Assembly: GCA_020436085.1 (NCBI GenBank)
Contig: JAGQYM010000003.1
Coordinates: 85,754 to 149,753 of the forward strand
Direction of reading: 5' to 3'
DNA: 64,000 bases
Source: Cyclobacteriaceae bacterium
GTDB lineage: Bacteria > Bacteroidota > Bacteroidia > Cytophagales > Cyclobacteriaceae
A program made the position numbers and the translations under genes. The notes under the pieces are model-generated. The model made no database searches. It saw only the letters and a list, made by a program, of their open reading frames with translations, and was not told the DNA's origin. Positions 28,127 to 37,860 of the stretch are shown here, piece by piece; the first letter of the stretch is position 1; the number at the start of each line of letters is the position of its first letter.

Positions 28127-29437
28127 TCAAGCCGCAGCAAACTGAGAACGTCCTTTCACTCTACCAGACTTCATCATCCCTTCATAGTGCCTCATCAACA
28201 GGTAGCTCTCAATCTGCTGGAGGGTATCTAAAACCACACCCACCAAAATCAAAAGAGAGGTTCCACCGTAGAATTGAGCAAAATTTTGCGTCACACCAGC
28301 ACGCACTGCAAAAGCAGGCATGATGGCCACAATCGCAAGGAAGATGGCTCCCGGTAAAGTAATCTTTGATAAAATATTATCTATAAACTCGGCTGTTTGC
28401 TTCCCAGGTTTTATGCCTGGGACAAATCCACCGTTTCGTTTCAAGTTGTCAGCAATATCATTGCTTGGCACCGTGATAGCTGTGTAGAAGAACGTGAACA
28501 GCAAAATCAGAATGCCGAACAACAGATTGTATTGCCATGAGGTAAAGTCAGCAAAAGTTGACCCTACATAGGCTCCGAGGTCACTATCTCTCCAGATACC
28601 GGCTACCAAAGGGGGAATAAACATCAACGCTTGTGCAAAGATGATCGGCATTACACCGGCAGAGTTCAACTTCAATGGAATGAAGTCGCGCTTACCACCG
28701 TATAATTTGTTCCCAACCACTTGTTTCGCGTATTGAACCGGAATCCTGCGTGTAGCTTGTGTAAGTGCAATCACACCCACCACTACAAAGAACAGTGCCA
28801 GCAACTCAATGATGAACAACAACGCTCCGTTCATTCCCTTGGAATCCATCTCCTGATAGATTGCCGCTGGGAAGCGAGATACGATACCAATCATGATCAA
28901 CATACTGATACCGTTACCAATTCCCTTGTCTGTAATTCTTTCTCCCAACCACATACAGAACATCGTTCCAGCTACCAGTATCACAATTGATGATACAGTG
29001 AAGAACATACCAGGATTAACGATGGCTTCATCATTAATTGTTGTTCTCAGGTATCCGTAAGACTGAGCTGCTGTAATAGCAATCGTCAATACCCTTGTGA
29101 ACTGATTCAATTTCTTTCTACCGCTATCACCTTCCTTCTGCATTTTTTGGAAGTGAGGAACGGCAACAGTCAACAACTGCACCACGATTGATGCGGAGAT
29201 ATAAGGCATGATGCCTAAAGCAAAAATCGATGCGCGGCTAAACGACCCACCGAGGAATGTGTTCAATAGGTCGAAGATACCACCTTGGTTTCCTGCCAAC
29301 AGATTTGGATCAACACCTGGAAGCACCACATACGATCCCAATCTGAAGATGATCAAAAAGCCAATCGTATTGAGGATTCTCACGCGGAGATCTTCAATCG
29401 AAAAAATATTCTTTATGGTGGTGAAGAATTTCTTCAT
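28127..29437 (-). CDS. secY: Protein translocase subunit SecY
   Basis: Channel subunit of the Sec translocon in the inner membrane. 436 residues with ten membrane helices. Family marks: LGIMPYISASIVVQLL (helix 2), GIGNGISMLIMIGIV, the cytoplasmic loop FTFFYTAITVPSNDIADNLK and GGFVPGIKPGKQTAEFID. ATG start, 2 bases after the rplO stop; followed by map. Confidence 0.98.
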   Translation of the reverse strand: MKKFFTTIKNIFSIEDLRVRILNTIGFLIIFRLGSYVVLPGVDPNLLAGNQGGIFDLLNTFLGGSFSRASIFALGIMPYISASIVVQLLTVAVPHFQKMQKEGDSGRKKLNQFTRVLTIAITAAQSYGYLRTTINDEAIVNPGMFFTVSSIVILVAGTMFCMWLGERITDKGIGNGISMLIMIGIVSRFPAAIYQEMDSKGMNGALLFIIELLALFFVVVGVIALTQATRRIPVQYAKQVVGNKLYGGKRDFIPLKLNSAGVMPIIFAQALMFIPPLVAGIWRDSDLGAYVGSTFADFTSWQYNLLFGILILLFTFFYTAITVPSNDIADNLKRNGGFVPGIKPGKQTAEFIDNILSKITLPGAIFLAIVAIMPAFAVRAGVTQNFAQFYGGTSLLILVGVVLDTLQQIESYLLMRHYEGMMKSGRVKGRSQFAAA

Positions 29438-29439
29438 CG

Positions 29440-29883
29440 TTACACTTTTGTCGCTTTTCCTCCTGCGCTTTCAATTGCTTTTACAGCTGTCTCTGAGAAC
29501 GCATGAGCCTCAACATTAACCTTTGCTTTCAGTTCACCTCGGCCTAACACCTTCACTTTGTCTTTCTTACCTACGATACCGTTGTCAATCAAAAGCTGAA
29601 CATTGATATCCGATGCTTTAGTCTTTTGCGCAAGTGTTTCCAGCGCATCAAGATTTACACACTTGAAGTAAACTTTGTTGTTGTTGGTGAAGCCAAACTT
29701 TGGAACACGCCTTTGAAGTGGCATCTGACCACCTTCAAAACCAATTTTACGGCTGTATCCTGAACGTGACTTGGCACCTTTGTGACCACGGCCAGCTGTA
29801 GAACCACCTGAACCCTGTCCACGTCCCAGTCTTTTGTTTCTCTTTACCGATCCTGCTGCCGGCTTTAATTCGTTTAGCTTCAT
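29440..29883 (-). CDS. rplO: 50S ribosomal protein L15
   Basis: Late-assembly large-subunit protein. 147 residues: LNELKPAAGSVKRNKRLGRG and the Gly-rich GQGSGGSTAGRGHKGAKSRS, then GFEGGQMPLQRRVPKFGF and the globular C-terminus. ATG start, 2 bases after rpmD. Confidence 0.97.
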   Translation of the reverse strand: MKLNELKPAAGSVKRNKRLGRGQGSGGSTAGRGHKGAKSRSGYSRKIGFEGGQMPLQRRVPKFGFTNNNKVYFKCVNLDALETLAQKTKASDINVQLLIDNGIVGKKDKVKVLGRGELKAKVNVEAHAFSETAVKAIESAGGKATKV

Positions 29884-29885
29884 TT

Positions 29886-30065
29886 TTATAAATCGGTTAC
29901 GCTAACCAAATGACTCACTTTCTTTACCATACCCTGTATCTGTGGGGTGTATTCCACCTCAACAGTCTGATTCAACCTGCCAAGACCCAAAGACTTAATA
30001 GTCAATTGTTGAGTCTCAGGACGCTTGATCATGCTTTTGGTCTGTGTGATCTTTACTTTAGCCAT
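29886..30065 (-). CDS. rpmD: 50S ribosomal protein L30
   Basis: A 59-residue large-subunit protein: MAKVKITQTKSMIKRPETQQ, then SLGLGRLNQTVE and MVKKVSHLVSVTDL. ATG 30063-30065, TAA 29886-29888. Identified by translating the gap between rpsE and rplO, its conserved place; 5 bases from rpsE. Confidence 0.96.
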   Translation of the reverse strand: MAKVKITQTKSMIKRPETQQLTIKSLGLGRLNQTVEVEYTPQIQGMVKKVSHLVSVTDL

Positions 30066-30070
30066 ATCTC

Positions 30071-30589
30071 TTATCCGTTGAAAACCTTAGCCAGGGTTAT
30101 ACCTCTGTTTCTAGCAATTGTGTGCGCATCTCTCATTCCGGTCAAAGCCTTGAAGGTTGCCTTCACCACGTTGTGAGGGTTTGACGATCCTTTAGACTTT
30201 GCCAATACGTTATGAACACCGGCACTTTCCAACACAGCACGCATCGCACCACCAGCGATTACTCCCGTACCGGCAGCAGCTGGTTTCAACAAAACGAATC
30301 CACCACCAAATTTTCCGATTGACTCGTGAGGTACAGTTCCTTTGATGATAGGAACTTTCACCAGGTGCTTTTTGGCATCATCGATACCTTTGGTAATTGC
30401 ATCAGTTACTTCATTCGCCTTGCCCAAGCCGTATCCCACTACACCGTTTCCATCTCCTACCACTACGATAGCTGAGAAGCTGAATCGTCTACCACCCTTT
30501 ACCACTTTGGCTACGCGCTGAATCGCTACGACCTTCTCTTTAAGATCTATTTCGCTTGCCTTTACCGTGCTGACGTTGCTCTGTGTCAT
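30071..30589 (-). CDS. rpsE: 30S ribosomal protein S5
   Basis: Decoding-site protein important for fidelity. 172 residues: double-stranded-RNA-like N-terminal domain ([31 protein letters not shown]) and C-terminal lobe ([19 protein letters not shown]). ATG start; 4 bases from rplR. Confidence 0.97.
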   Translation of the reverse strand: MTQSNVSTVKASEIDLKEKVVAIQRVAKVVKGGRRFSFSAIVVVGDGNGVVGYGLGKANEVTDAITKGIDDAKKHLVKVPIIKGTVPHESIGKFGGGFVLLKPAAAGTGVIAGGAMRAVLESAGVHNVLAKSKGSSNPHNVVKATFKALTGMRDAHTIARNRGITLAKVFNG

Positions 30590-30593
30590 TCAA

Positions 30594-30944
30594 TTAAAAT
30601 TTTAAACCACCTTCTCTGGCACCTTCAGCCAAAGCTTTAATGTTACCATGATATAGTGAACCGTTGCGATCGAATACAATTGTATTGATACCTGACGCAA
30701 TGGCTTTTTCTGCAACCTTCTTGCCCACGTTCTTTGATATCTCAACGTTCACTCCGCCTTTCTTATCCAACTCCACTGAAGATGAATAAGCCAGGGTAAC
30801 ACCTTTTGAATCATCAATGATCTGAGCGTAGATCACTTTATTGCTCTTGTATACAGAAAGACGTGGTCTTTCAGAGGTACCCTTAATTTTCTTGCGGATA
30901 CCCATCTTAAGTCTTTTTCTTCTGTCTGTCTTTAAGGTCGCCAT
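30594..30944 (-). CDS. rplR: 50S ribosomal protein L18
   Basis: Binds 5S rRNA in the central protuberance. 116 residues, basic N-terminus [20 protein letters not shown], core [20 protein letters not shown] and C-terminus [22 protein letters not shown] start; 8 bases from rplF. Confidence 0.97.
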   Translation of the reverse strand: MATLKTDRRKRLKMGIRKKIKGTSERPRLSVYKSNKVIYAQIIDDSKGVTLAYSSSVELDKKGGVNVEISKNVGKKVAEKAIASGINTIVFDRNGSLYHGNIKALAEGAREGGLKF

Positions 30945-30952
30945 ACTCTTAA

Positions 30953-31510
30953 TTATTTAGAAGCCGCTTTACCAGCTTTTCTGCGTACATACTCACCAGT
31001 GAAACGAATACCTTTTCCTTTGTAAGGTTCAACCTTGCGTAGCGACTTGATCTTTGCTGCTACGTGGCCGATCAATTGTTTATCGATTCCTTCCAAAATG
31101 ATAGTTGGATTCGATCCCTTTTCAGTCACCGCCTGAACTTTCAATTCAGATGGAACTGCGAAGAATATATTATGTGAATAACCAATGCTCAACTCAAGCA
31201 CGTTGTTCTGTGCTGTGGCCTTAAAACCCTCACCCACCAGCTCAAGCTGATGACGATATCCTTTATTTACACCATCTACCATATTGGCGATCAGCGCGCG
31301 GTACAAGCCATGCATAGCCTTGTGCCTTTTCTGCTCTGAAGGGCGAACTACAGTCAACTCTTCATTCTCCTGCTGAATTTTAAAGTCAGGATCAATCGAC
31401 TGGTGCAATTCACCTTTAGGTCCCTTCACAGACACTTTATGGTCTCCTTCATTAAAGGTGATGGTAACACCTTTGGGAACTTGTATTGGATTTCTACCTA
31501 TTCGTGACAT
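30953..31510 (-). CDS. rplF: 50S ribosomal protein L6
   Basis: Binds 23S rRNA near the factor-binding site. 185 residues in two similar lobes: [20 protein letters not shown] and the C-terminal [20 protein letters not shown] with the family's GKG motif. ATG start; 10 bases from rpsH. Confidence 0.97.
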   Translation of the reverse strand: MSRIGRNPIQVPKGVTITFNEGDHKVSVKGPKGELHQSIDPDFKIQQENEELTVVRPSEQKRHKAMHGLYRALIANMVDGVNKGYRHQLELVGEGFKATAQNNVLELSIGYSHNIFFAVPSELKVQAVTEKGSNPTIILEGIDKQLIGHVAAKIKSLRKVEPYKGKGIRFTGEYVRRKAGKAASK

Positions 31511-31520
31511 CGCTAATCAA

Positions 31521-31925
31521 TTAATGAACGTAACACAATACTTCACCACCTACATTCATTGCCCTTGCCTCCTTATCGGTGATCACACCTTTGGAAGTAG
31601 ACAGGATCGCAACACCAAGTCCGTTAAGCACTTTAGGAAGTTTGCTTGCTGGCTTGTATTGCCTCAACCCCGGTGTACTTACACGATGGAGTATTGAGAT
31701 GGCTGACTCTTTGGTTTCAGGATTGTATTTCAATGCAATCTTGATGAGTCCCTGCTTATTCTGGGTATCCTCAAACTTGTAGTTCAGGATGTATCCCTTG
31801 TCGAATAGCACTTTGGTGATTTCCTTCTTCAAGTTGGAAGCAGGCACCTCTACCACGCGATGGCGCGCCTTGATGGCGTTCCTCAGCCGGGTTAAATAAT
31901 CTGCAATTGGATCTGTTGTATTCAT
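31521..31925 (-). CDS. rpsH: 30S ribosomal protein S8
   Basis: Primary 16S rRNA binder, and in E. coli the repressor of the spc operon. 134 residues from ATG 31925: [20 protein letters not shown] at the start; the C-terminal RNA-binding part has [20 protein letters not shown] and ends [11 protein letters not shown]. An in-frame extension to 31985 crosses a hairpin and a promoter and lacks S8 character, so I reject it. Unlike its neighbours it is preceded by a 154-base gap with its own promoter. Confidence 0.97.
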   Translation of the reverse strand: MNTTDPIADYLTRLRNAIKARHRVVEVPASNLKKEITKVLFDKGYILNYKFEDTQNKQGLIKIALKYNPETKESAISILHRVSTPGLRQYKPASKLPKVLNGLGVAILSTSKGVITDKEARAMNVGGEVLCYVH

Positions 31926-31949
31926 TCTATTCTGCCTATAAAATGCAAA

Positions 31950-31966
31950 CCCGTTTATAAAACGGG
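31950..31966 (-). promoter_or_regulatory. Leader hairpin at the predicted 5' end of the rpsH transcript
   Basis: CCCGTTT-ATA-AAACGGG is a perfect 7-pair stem lying directly after the -7 element of the internal promoter and 24 bases before the rpsH ATG. A 5'-terminal stem could stabilise the RNA or serve as a protein-binding site. Confidence 0.55.
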
Positions 31967-31969
31967 CTG

Positions 31970-32000
31970 CAAAGATATCTAACAATTTTTGATATTCAAA
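31970..32000 (-). promoter_or_regulatory. Internal promoter before rpsH
   Basis: On the minus strand TTTG, 19 bases, TATCTTTG: a complete match to the Bacteroidota housekeeping promoter, with the same spacing as the rplC promoter. It should start RNA about 40 bases before the rpsH ATG and drive rpsH to rplQ independently of the S10 part. Confidence 0.8.
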
Positions 32001-32047
32001 CTGTCATCTGGTTTCCTCCTCCTGATCAAATTCAGGTCGGAAGACCT
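31996..32047 (-). promoter_or_regulatory. Possible attenuator: competing hairpins, strong SD and 3-codon reading frame
   Basis: Reading leftwards: stem A (AGGTC 32043-32047 with GACCT 32034-32038, 4-base loop); stem B (CCTGA 32032-32036 with TCAGG 32021-32025), which shares bases 32034-32036 with A so both cannot form; then AGGAGGAGG (32015-32023) and ATG-ACA-GTT-TGA (32007-31996). Stem B would cover part of the SD. The stems are only 5 pairs, so this is tentative. Confidence 0.35.
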
Positions 32048-32079
32048 TGATACTCAGCAACCTAATATGTCCTGCGGGC

Positions 32080-32349
32080 TTACCAGCTCGCTTTTGTAAC
32101 CCCTGGGATCAACCCATCTGAGGCCATTTGGCGAAATTGGTTACGGCAAATGCCGAATTTCCGCATATAACCTCTGGGCCTTCCGGTCAGTTTGCAGCGG
32201 TTACGCAACCTTACGCTGGAAGAGCTTCTGGGCAGCTTATCTAGGCCTTCCCAGTCACCGGCTTCCTTCAGGGTCTTGCGCTTTTCCGCATACCTCTTTA
32301 CCAGGGCTTCTTTCTTTCTGTCTCTTGCAATAATGGATAGTTTAGCCAT
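32080..32349 (-). CDS. rpsN: 30S ribosomal protein S14, zinc-free form
   Basis: Head protein of the small subunit, 89 residues. It is the long form without CxxC pairs: [20 protein letters not shown] and the conserved C-terminal half [20 protein letters not shown], ending [14 protein letters not shown] start; 8 bases from rplE. It is followed by the unusual 154-base gap. Confidence 0.97.
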   Translation of the reverse strand: MAKLSIIARDRKKEALVKRYAEKRKTLKEAGDWEGLDKLPRSSSSVRLRNRCKLTGRPRGYMRKFGICRNQFRQMASDGLIPGVTKASW

Positions 32350-32357
32350 TTGCTCTC

Positions 32358-32909
32358 TTAGTTTTTGTTTACAAAAGGCATCCCAAACGACTTCAGCAAC
32401 TCATAGCTCTCCTCATCGGTTTGCGCAGTTGTCACGAATGTGATGTCCATCCCGTTGATCTTGGTCACCTTGTCAATAGAGATCTCAGGGAAAATGATTT
32501 GTTCTTTTACACCTAAGGTATAGTTACCACGGCCATCAAAGCCTTTGTCACTTACACCTTTGAAGTCACGTACACGAGGTAGTGCTACGTTCATCAGACG
32601 ATCCATGAATTCAAACATTCTGTCTCCGCGAAGGGTAACTTTTACACCGATAGGCATGTCTTCACGCAACTTGAAGTTTGAGATCGCCTTCTTGGAACGT
32701 GTCGCAACTGCCTTCTGGCCAGTGATTGACGAGATTTCCTCAAGACCGGTTTCAATCAACTTCTTGTCAGCCACAGCTGCTCCGATACCTTTGTTGATAC
32801 AGATCTTCTGAATCTTAGGTACCTGCATTACAGACTGATACTGGAATTTTTCCTTCAGTGAAGGAACGATTTCCTTTAAGTACTTTTCTTTTAATCTAGG
32901 CGTTGCCAT
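32358..32909 (-). CDS. rplE: 50S ribosomal protein L5
   Basis: Binds 5S rRNA and contacts the P-site tRNA. 183 residues: [59 protein letters not shown] and [21 protein letters not shown] choose ATG 32909, which overlaps the rplX stop in a TGATG junction, over the GTG one codon upstream. Confidence 0.97.
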   Translation of the reverse strand: MATPRLKEKYLKEIVPSLKEKFQYQSVMQVPKIQKICINKGIGAAVADKKLIETGLEEISSITGQKAVATRSKKAISNFKLREDMPIGVKVTLRGDRMFEFMDRLMNVALPRVRDFKGVSDKGFDGRGNYTLGVKEQIIFPEISIDKVTKINGMDITFVTTAQTDEESYELLKSFGMPFVNKN

Positions 32910-33250
32910 CACTTAATAAATTCTCCTGTTTTCTTAGAATACCTCTGAAGCTTACCCTTGTCGTCAAGTTTTCTACCTGTGCGGGTAGGCTTGCCATCTG
33001 CAGGGTTGATCAACATTAGATTGCTGATGTGAATCGCAGCTTCTGTTTTCTTAATGCCACCTTCTGGCTTCCCAGCCGAAGGTTTCTCGTGCTTGGTCAC
33101 CATGTTAATTCCCTCCACAATTGCGCGGTTCTTCTCGGTGAACACTTCCAACACGATGCCTTCTTTTCCTTTATCGTTACCAGCCAATACAAGCACTTTG
33201 TCTCCTTTGCGGATGTGCAACTTGGGCTGTTTGTTAAATCTTCTTTCCAT
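32909..33250 (-). CDS. rplX: 50S ribosomal protein L24
   Basis: Assembly initiator protein, 113 residues from ATG 33250 ([20 protein letters not shown]). KOW motif [20 protein letters not shown], then [20 protein letters not shown]. An upstream in-frame ATG at 33283 would overlap rplN and add residues without L24 character. Its stop shares one base with the rplE start. Confidence 0.97.
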   Translation of the reverse strand: MERRFNKQPKLHIRKGDKVLVLAGNDKGKEGIVLEVFTEKNRAIVEGINMVTKHEKPSAGKPEGGIKKTEAAIHISNLMLINPADGKPTRTGRKLDDKGKLQRYSKKTGEFIK

Positions 33251-33254
33251 AATC

Positions 33255-33623
33255 TTATAGTACTTCAGGGGCCAGTGATACAATCTTCATAAACTGCTTT
33301 TCCCTAAGCTCACGCGCTACTGGTCCGAAAATACGGGTGCCTCTAGGCTCGTTTTGCGCGTTTAGCAGCACAGCTGCATTCTCTTCAAAGCGGATGTATG
33401 ATCCGTCTTTTCTGCGAATTTCCTTTTTGGTCCTTACCACCACGGCTTTGGAAACTGTTCCTTTCTTCACCTGGCTTGAAGGAAGCGCTGACTTCACGGT
33501 AACCACGATAGTGTCACCTACAGAAGCATAGCGTCTCTTTGTTCCACCTAAAACATGCACACAGAGAACCTCTTTAGCTCCGCTGTTGTCGGCCACTTTT
33601 AGTCTTGATTCGGTCTGTATCAT
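33255..33623 (-). CDS. rplN: 50S ribosomal protein L14
   Basis: Forms an intersubunit bridge. 122 residues: [40 protein letters not shown], and [20 protein letters not shown] near the C-terminus. ATG start, 1 base after rpsQ. Confidence 0.98.
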   Translation of the reverse strand: MIQTESRLKVADNSGAKEVLCVHVLGGTKRRYASVGDTIVVTVKSALPSSQVKKGTVSKAVVVRTKKEIRRKDGSYIRFEENAAVLLNAQNEPRGTRIFGPVARELREKQFMKIVSLAPEVL

Positions 33624-33624
33624 G

Positions 33625-33879
33625 TTATTTAGCTTTTTCTAGTATTTCAACTAATCTCCACCTCTTGTTTTTGCTCAAAGGGCGTGTCTCAGCAATTCTC
33701 ACAGTGTCACCAATCCCGGCTTCGTTCTTCTCATCATGTGCCATCAACTTGGTAGTCTTCTGCATGAACTTGCCATAGATCGGGTGCTTCACCTTACGGT
33801 TAACCGCAATCGTGATTGACTTCGTCATCTTGTTGCTGGTTACTACACCGACTTTTTCTTTTCTAATGTTCCTCTCCAT
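33625..33879 (-). CDS. rpsQ: 30S ribosomal protein S17
   Basis: Small OB-fold 16S rRNA-binding protein, 84 residues: [40 protein letters not shown] and [23 protein letters not shown] start; 6 bases from rpmC. Confidence 0.98.
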   Translation of the reverse strand: MERNIRKEKVGVVTSNKMTKSITIAVNRKVKHPIYGKFMQKTTKLMAHDEKNEAGIGDTVRIAETRPLSKNKRWRLVEILEKAK

Positions 33880-33885
33880 TGGGAA

Positions 33886-34080
33886 TTACTTTTGAAGTTC
33901 TTTGGCCCTTAATTCTGTCTTTAGGCGAGCGATCATTTTTTTGCTCTCTCTGATTTTCATCGGGTTTTCAATCGCAGAAATCTGGTGTGCAAACTTCAAT
34001 TTGCGCAGACCTTCAGTCTCGCTCCCGATCTTCTCCCTCAATTCTTCTACACTATATGCTTTAATCTCTGAATTCTTCAT
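33886..34080 (-). CDS. rpmC: 50S ribosomal protein L29
   Basis: Two-helix protein at the tunnel exit, 64 residues: EIKAYSVEELREKIGSETEG and KFAHQISAIENPMKIRESKK. ATG start; 4 bases from rplP. Confidence 0.97.
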   Translation of the reverse strand: MKNSEIKAYSVEELREKIGSETEGLRKLKFAHQISAIENPMKIRESKKMIARLKTELRAKELQK

Positions 34081-34084
34081 CGCC

Positions 34085-34519
34085 TTACTTGGTTACAGCA
34101 GTCTCAACATAATCTCTACGTACAGTAAACTTGGTCTTGATCGGCAGTTTACCATCTGCAAGACGCAACGCTTCTTTTGCAGTAGCCATGTCAACTCCAC
34201 CAGCCTCGAATAGGATCGTACCGGGCTTAATTACTGCTACCCAATATTCAGGAGCTCCCTTACCCTTACCCATACGCACTTCGGCAGGCTTCTTTGTTAC
34301 TGGCTTGTCAGGGAAAATTCTGATCCACACCTGACCTTCACGCTTCATTGCGCGGGTTACTGCGATCCTGGCAGCTTCCAGCTGGCGGGCAGTAATCCAT
34401 CCTCCCTCAAGAGCTTTCAATCCGAATGAGCCAAAGGAAATGGAGTGGCCACGAGTGGCTAGTCCTTTCACTCTTCCTTTGTGCATTTTTCTAAACTTGG
34501 TGCGTTTAGGCTGTAACAT
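34085..34519 (-). CDS. rplP: 50S ribosomal protein L16
   Basis: Central-protuberance protein near the A site. 144 residues: [60 protein letters not shown] and [23 protein letters not shown] start. Confidence 0.98.
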   Translation of the reverse strand: MLQPKRTKFRKMHKGRVKGLATRGHSISFGSFGLKALEGGWITARQLEAARIAVTRAMKREGQVWIRIFPDKPVTKKPAEVRMGKGKGAPEYWVAVIKPGTILFEAGGVDMATAKEALRLADGKLPIKTKFTVRRDYVETAVTK

Positions 34520-34548
34520 GTTCGCTACTTATTAAATCGTTCGTTCCT

Positions 34549-35319
34549 TTATTTTTTTCTTCTTCTGTCTCCGCCACGCTCGCCTGCCTCGCCTCGGCCA
34601 CGGCCACCTGGACGTCTGCGCTCTGAAGGTCCGCCTACTTTAGCTTCGCCTGGTGCATTGCTCACCATCCCCACATTAGGAGACAGATCACGCTTTCCGA
34701 AAATCTCACCTTTGAAGACCCAAACTTTAATTCCAATCTTTCCATAGATTGTCTGAGCTTCAGATACTGCGTAGTCGATATCTGCACGAAGTGTGTGCAA
34801 AGGAATCCTTCCTTCTTTGTATTGTTCTGTACGCGCCATTTCAGCACCACCCAATCTTCCTGACAACTTCACTTTGATACCTTCTGAACCAACACGCATC
34901 GCTGAGGCAATCGCCTGCTTCATCGCTCTACGGAAAGCAATCCTGGCTTCCAATTGCTGAGCAATAGATTCTCCAACCAGCTTCGCATCCAGTTCAGGAC
35001 GCTTTATTTCAAAAATGTTGATCTGAACATCTTTGTTCGTCAACTTTTTCAATTCTTCCTTGATCTTGTCAACTTCGGTACCGCCTTTTCCAATCACAAC
35101 ACCTGGGCGAGCTGTATGGATGGTAAGTGTGATGCGCTTCAACGTGCGCTCGATCACCACTTTGGAGATACCTCCTTTAGGAATACGGGCATTCACATAC
35201 TTGCGGATTTTCTGGTCCTCTACCAGCTTGTCAGAAAACGTGTTTCCTCCAAACCAGCTAGAATCCCATCCGCGGATAATTCCAAGTCTTAGTCCTACCG
35301 GGTTAACTTTTTGTCCCAT
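34549..35319 (-). CDS. rpsC: 30S ribosomal protein S3
   Basis: mRNA-entry protein with helicase role. 256 residues: [22 protein letters not shown] domain around [20 protein letters not shown] and C-terminal domain [20 protein letters not shown]. The last ~35 residues are an Arg/Gly-rich tail ([20 protein letters not shown]) that lengthens it beyond the E. coli 233. Its ATG shares one base with the rplV stop. Confidence 0.98.
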   Translation of the reverse strand: MGQKVNPVGLRLGIIRGWDSSWFGGNTFSDKLVEDQKIRKYVNARIPKGGISKVVIERTLKRITLTIHTARPGVVIGKGGTEVDKIKEELKKLTNKDVQINIFEIKRPELDAKLVGESIAQQLEARIAFRRAMKQAIASAMRVGSEGIKVKLSGRLGGAEMARTEQYKEGRIPLHTLRADIDYAVSEAQTIYGKIGIKVWVFKGEIFGKRDLSPNVGMVSNAPGEAKVGGPSERRRPGGRGRGEAGERGGDRRRKK

Positions 35320-35804
35320 TATTCCTTCGTTTCTTTTTCAGTTGCCTTCTCTTTCTTTCCTGAAGCCTTTTCAGCTTGAGGCGCCATGCTGTCCACTACA
35401 AGCGTAACATGGTTTGATCTTTTACGGATACGGTGAGCCCTTCCCTGAGGAGCTGGTCTCAATCTTTTCAAGATTCTACCGCCATCCACAAAAATTTCTT
35501 TGATGAACAGATCTGCTTCTTCCAACTTCTTGTCGCTATTCTTGATCTCCCAGTTGCTAACAGCAGACAACAACAATTTCTCCAAACGAGCTGCAGGATA
35601 CTTTGACTCATATTTCAAAAGGCTTAACGCTTTGCTTACGCGCTGACCTCTGATCATATCCGCCACCAGCCTCATTTTCCTTGGAGAGGTTGGTACGTCT
35701 TTCAAGTAAGCTGTAGCCGGTCCCGACTTGGCAGCTTCTTTGATCGCCTCCAACTTGGCTCTCTTTGCGACCGATCTTTTTGTCTTTTTAACTGTCTCTT
35801 CCAT
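35319..35804 (-). CDS. rplV: 50S ribosomal protein L22 with extended termini
   Basis: Lines the exit tunnel. The core (about 30-140) has [33 protein letters not shown] and [17 protein letters not shown]. It is 161 residues against 110 in E. coli, owing to a basic N-terminal extension ([20 protein letters not shown]) and a Lys/Glu tail. ATG start; 19 bases from rpsS. Confidence 0.97.
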   Translation of the reverse strand: MEETVKKTKRSVAKRAKLEAIKEAAKSGPATAYLKDVPTSPRKMRLVADMIRGQRVSKALSLLKYESKYPAARLEKLLLSAVSNWEIKNSDKKLEEADLFIKEIFVDGGRILKRLRPAPQGRAHRIRKRSNHVTLVVDSMAPQAEKASGKKEKATEKETKE

Positions 35805-35823
35805 AACAGATCTCTATTGCTGC

Positions 35824-36099
35824 TTATGCAGCATCTTTTCTATTTCCTGAATGTCCTTTAAATACTCTTGTAGGAGAGAATTCACCCAGCTTATGGCCTA
35901 CCATGTTTTCAGTTACATACACAGGAATAAACTTATTTCCGTTATGTACCGCCAGGGTGTGACCAATCAACTCTGGTGTGATGGTTGATCTGCGAGACCA
36001 TGTCTTGATCACAGACTTCTTACCGGATGTTTCCATCGCCTGTACTTTTTTCTGTAGTCTGGCGTCCAGGTAAGGACCTTTTTTAATCGATCTTCCCAT
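35824..36099 (-). CDS. rpsS: 30S ribosomal protein S19
   Basis: Head protein binding S13 and 16S rRNA. 91 residues: [40 protein letters not shown] and [18 protein letters not shown]. Its ATG shares a base with the rplB stop. Confidence 0.98.
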   Translation of the reverse strand: MGRSIKKGPYLDARLQKKVQAMETSGKKSVIKTWSRRSTITPELIGHTLAVHNGNKFIPVYVTENMVGHKLGEFSPTRVFKGHSGNRKDAA

Positions 36100-36923
36100 T
36101 ATTTTTTCCTCCTTACAATGATTAGATTATCTGAATACTTCTTAGGGTGACGTGTCTTCTTGCCTTTAGCGATCAATCCCTTTCTAGATCTAGGATGACC
36201 TCCAGAAGCCCTACCTTCACCACCACCCATCGGGTGATCAACAGGGTTCATCGCTACACCACGGGTGCGAGGTCTTACGCCTCGCCAGCGGTTACGTCCT
36301 GCCTTACCCTGACTCTCGTTCATATGGTCAGGGTTTGACACTGCACCCACGGTTGCCATACATTTCACCAGCACGTTTCTCATCTCACCGCTAGGCATCT
36401 TCAAAGTAGCATAAGCACCTTCGCGCGCTACCAACTGCACAAACACTCCTGCGCTGCGAGCAATAGATGCTCCTTTACCGGGTTTGATCTCCACATTGTG
36501 AACGATAGTACCCAAAGGAATTTTTCCAAGAGGCAGCGCATTGCCAACCTCTGGTGCTACTGACTCTCCTGACACGATGGTTTGGCCTACTTTCAGTCCT
36601 TGCGGAGCCAAAATGTAAGTCTTGAATCCATCGGCATAATATAATTTGGCTACACGCGCGGTACGAGTTGGATCGTACTCGATAGATTTTACAGTCGCAG
36701 GGACATCAAACTTGTTTCTTTTGAAGTCGATCTCACGAAGTTTTTGCTTGTGACCTCCACCGATGTAACGCATAGTAAGGCGGCCACCGCTATTTCTTCC
36801 ACCTGTTTTCTTCAGAGTAGTAACCAATGATTTTTCCGGACGGCTCTCCGTGATATCATCAAAGCTAGGTGCAACACGGTGTCGCGTTCCTGCTGTCATT
36901 GGTTTAAGTTTCTTAATCGCCAT
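36099..36923 (-). CDS. rplB: 50S ribosomal protein L2
   Basis: Core 23S rRNA-binding protein needed for peptidyl transfer. 274 residues: [20 protein letters not shown], the two-domain body, and the signature [20 protein letters not shown] with the functional His. ATG start; 12 bases from rplW. Confidence 0.98.
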   Translation of the reverse strand: MAIKKLKPMTAGTRHRVAPSFDDITESRPEKSLVTTLKKTGGRNSGGRLTMRYIGGGHKQKLREIDFKRNKFDVPATVKSIEYDPTRTARVAKLYYADGFKTYILAPQGLKVGQTIVSGESVAPEVGNALPLGKIPLGTIVHNVEIKPGKGASIARSAGVFVQLVAREGAYATLKMPSGEMRNVLVKCMATVGAVSNPDHMNESQGKAGRNRWRGVRPRTRGVAMNPVDHPMGGGEGRASGGHPRSRKGLIAKGKKTRHPKKYSDNLIIVRRKK

Positions 36924-36935
36924 CGCTATTCGTTA

Positions 36936-37223
36936 TTACACGTTGCTATAAAAATCAATTACTTCGCCTTCAGCCACAGTTACGATGGCCTTCTTGTAGT
37001 TAGGCTTGCGGCCTGATACCACACCCGCTTTGGTGTAGCGGGTTTTGAACTTACCCATTACATTCATGGTGTTCACTTTCTCCACATTCACACCATAGGT
37101 TTTCTCCACGGCATTTTTGATCTCCACCTTGTTGGCATCGCCATCCACGATGAAGCCGTATTTACCCTTTTCGTTAAGGGCAGATATTTTTTCAGTAACC
37201 AGGGGTCGTTTTAGAATGCTCAT
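36936..37223 (-). CDS. rplW: 50S ribosomal protein L23
   Basis: Tunnel-exit docking site for trigger factor and SRP. 95 residues: ILKRPLVTEKISALNEKGKY, EIKNAVEKTYGVNVEKVNTM and GRKPNYKKAIVTVAEGEVI. ATG start; 4 bases from rplD. Confidence 0.97.
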   Translation of the reverse strand: MSILKRPLVTEKISALNEKGKYGFIVDGDANKVEIKNAVEKTYGVNVEKVNTMNVMGKFKTRYTKAGVVSGRKPNYKKAIVTVAEGEVIDFYSNV

Positions 37224-37227
37224 GGGA

Positions 37228-37860
37228 TTACTGCTTATTTAAAAGTTGGCTAATTTTTTCGATGCAGCTTTCGATGAGGATTACCTTGTCGGCATTCATT
37301 ACATCGTAAGTGTTGATTTGCTCTGCTGTGATCACTTTGGTCCTCTGAACGTTGCGGCCGGAAAGAACTACGTTTTGCTTGTTCTCAGCCAACACCAAAA
37401 GTGTTTTTTTGTCTTGCACTGAAAGTGCGTTAAGAAGTGCCAGGTATTGTTTTGTCTTTGGTGCTTCGAAGTCGAAATCTTCCAATACCGAGATAGAGTT
37501 GTCTTTCGCCTTATAAGCCAGGGCTGACTTACGTGCCAGATCTTTAACCTTCTTGTTAAGCTTGAAAGAGTAGTCTCTAGGCGTAGGACCAAACACTCGT
37601 CCACCACCACGGAACAAAGGGTTCTTAATATTACCCGCACGAGCTCCACCCGTTCCTTTTTGCTTCTTCAGCTTCTTGCTTGATCCTTTGATCTCAGCAC
37701 GCTCTTTGGACTTGCTGGTGCCCTGACGCTGGTTGGCCAGAATGCTTTTCACATCCAAATAGATTGCATGGTCGTTGGGCTCAATTCCGAATACATCGGA
37801 AGAGAGGCTCACCTTGCGGCCGGTGTCTTCACCGCTATATTTTACAACAGCTACGTCCAT
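37228..37860 (-). CDS. rplD: 50S ribosomal protein L4
   Basis: Tunnel constriction protein; in E. coli the S10-operon repressor. 210 residues; the extended loop has [20 protein letters not shown] and [21 protein letters not shown]-terminal globular domain follows. Its ATG shares one base with the rplC stop. Confidence 0.97.
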   Translation of the reverse strand: MDVAVVKYSGEDTGRKVSLSSDVFGIEPNDHAIYLDVKSILANQRQGTSKSKERAEIKGSSKKLKKQKGTGGARAGNIKNPLFRGGGRVFGPTPRDYSFKLNKKVKDLARKSALAYKAKDNSISVLEDFDFEAPKTKQYLALLNALSVQDKKTLLVLAENKQNVVLSGRNVQRTKVITAEQINTYDVMNADKVILIESCIEKISQLLNKQ

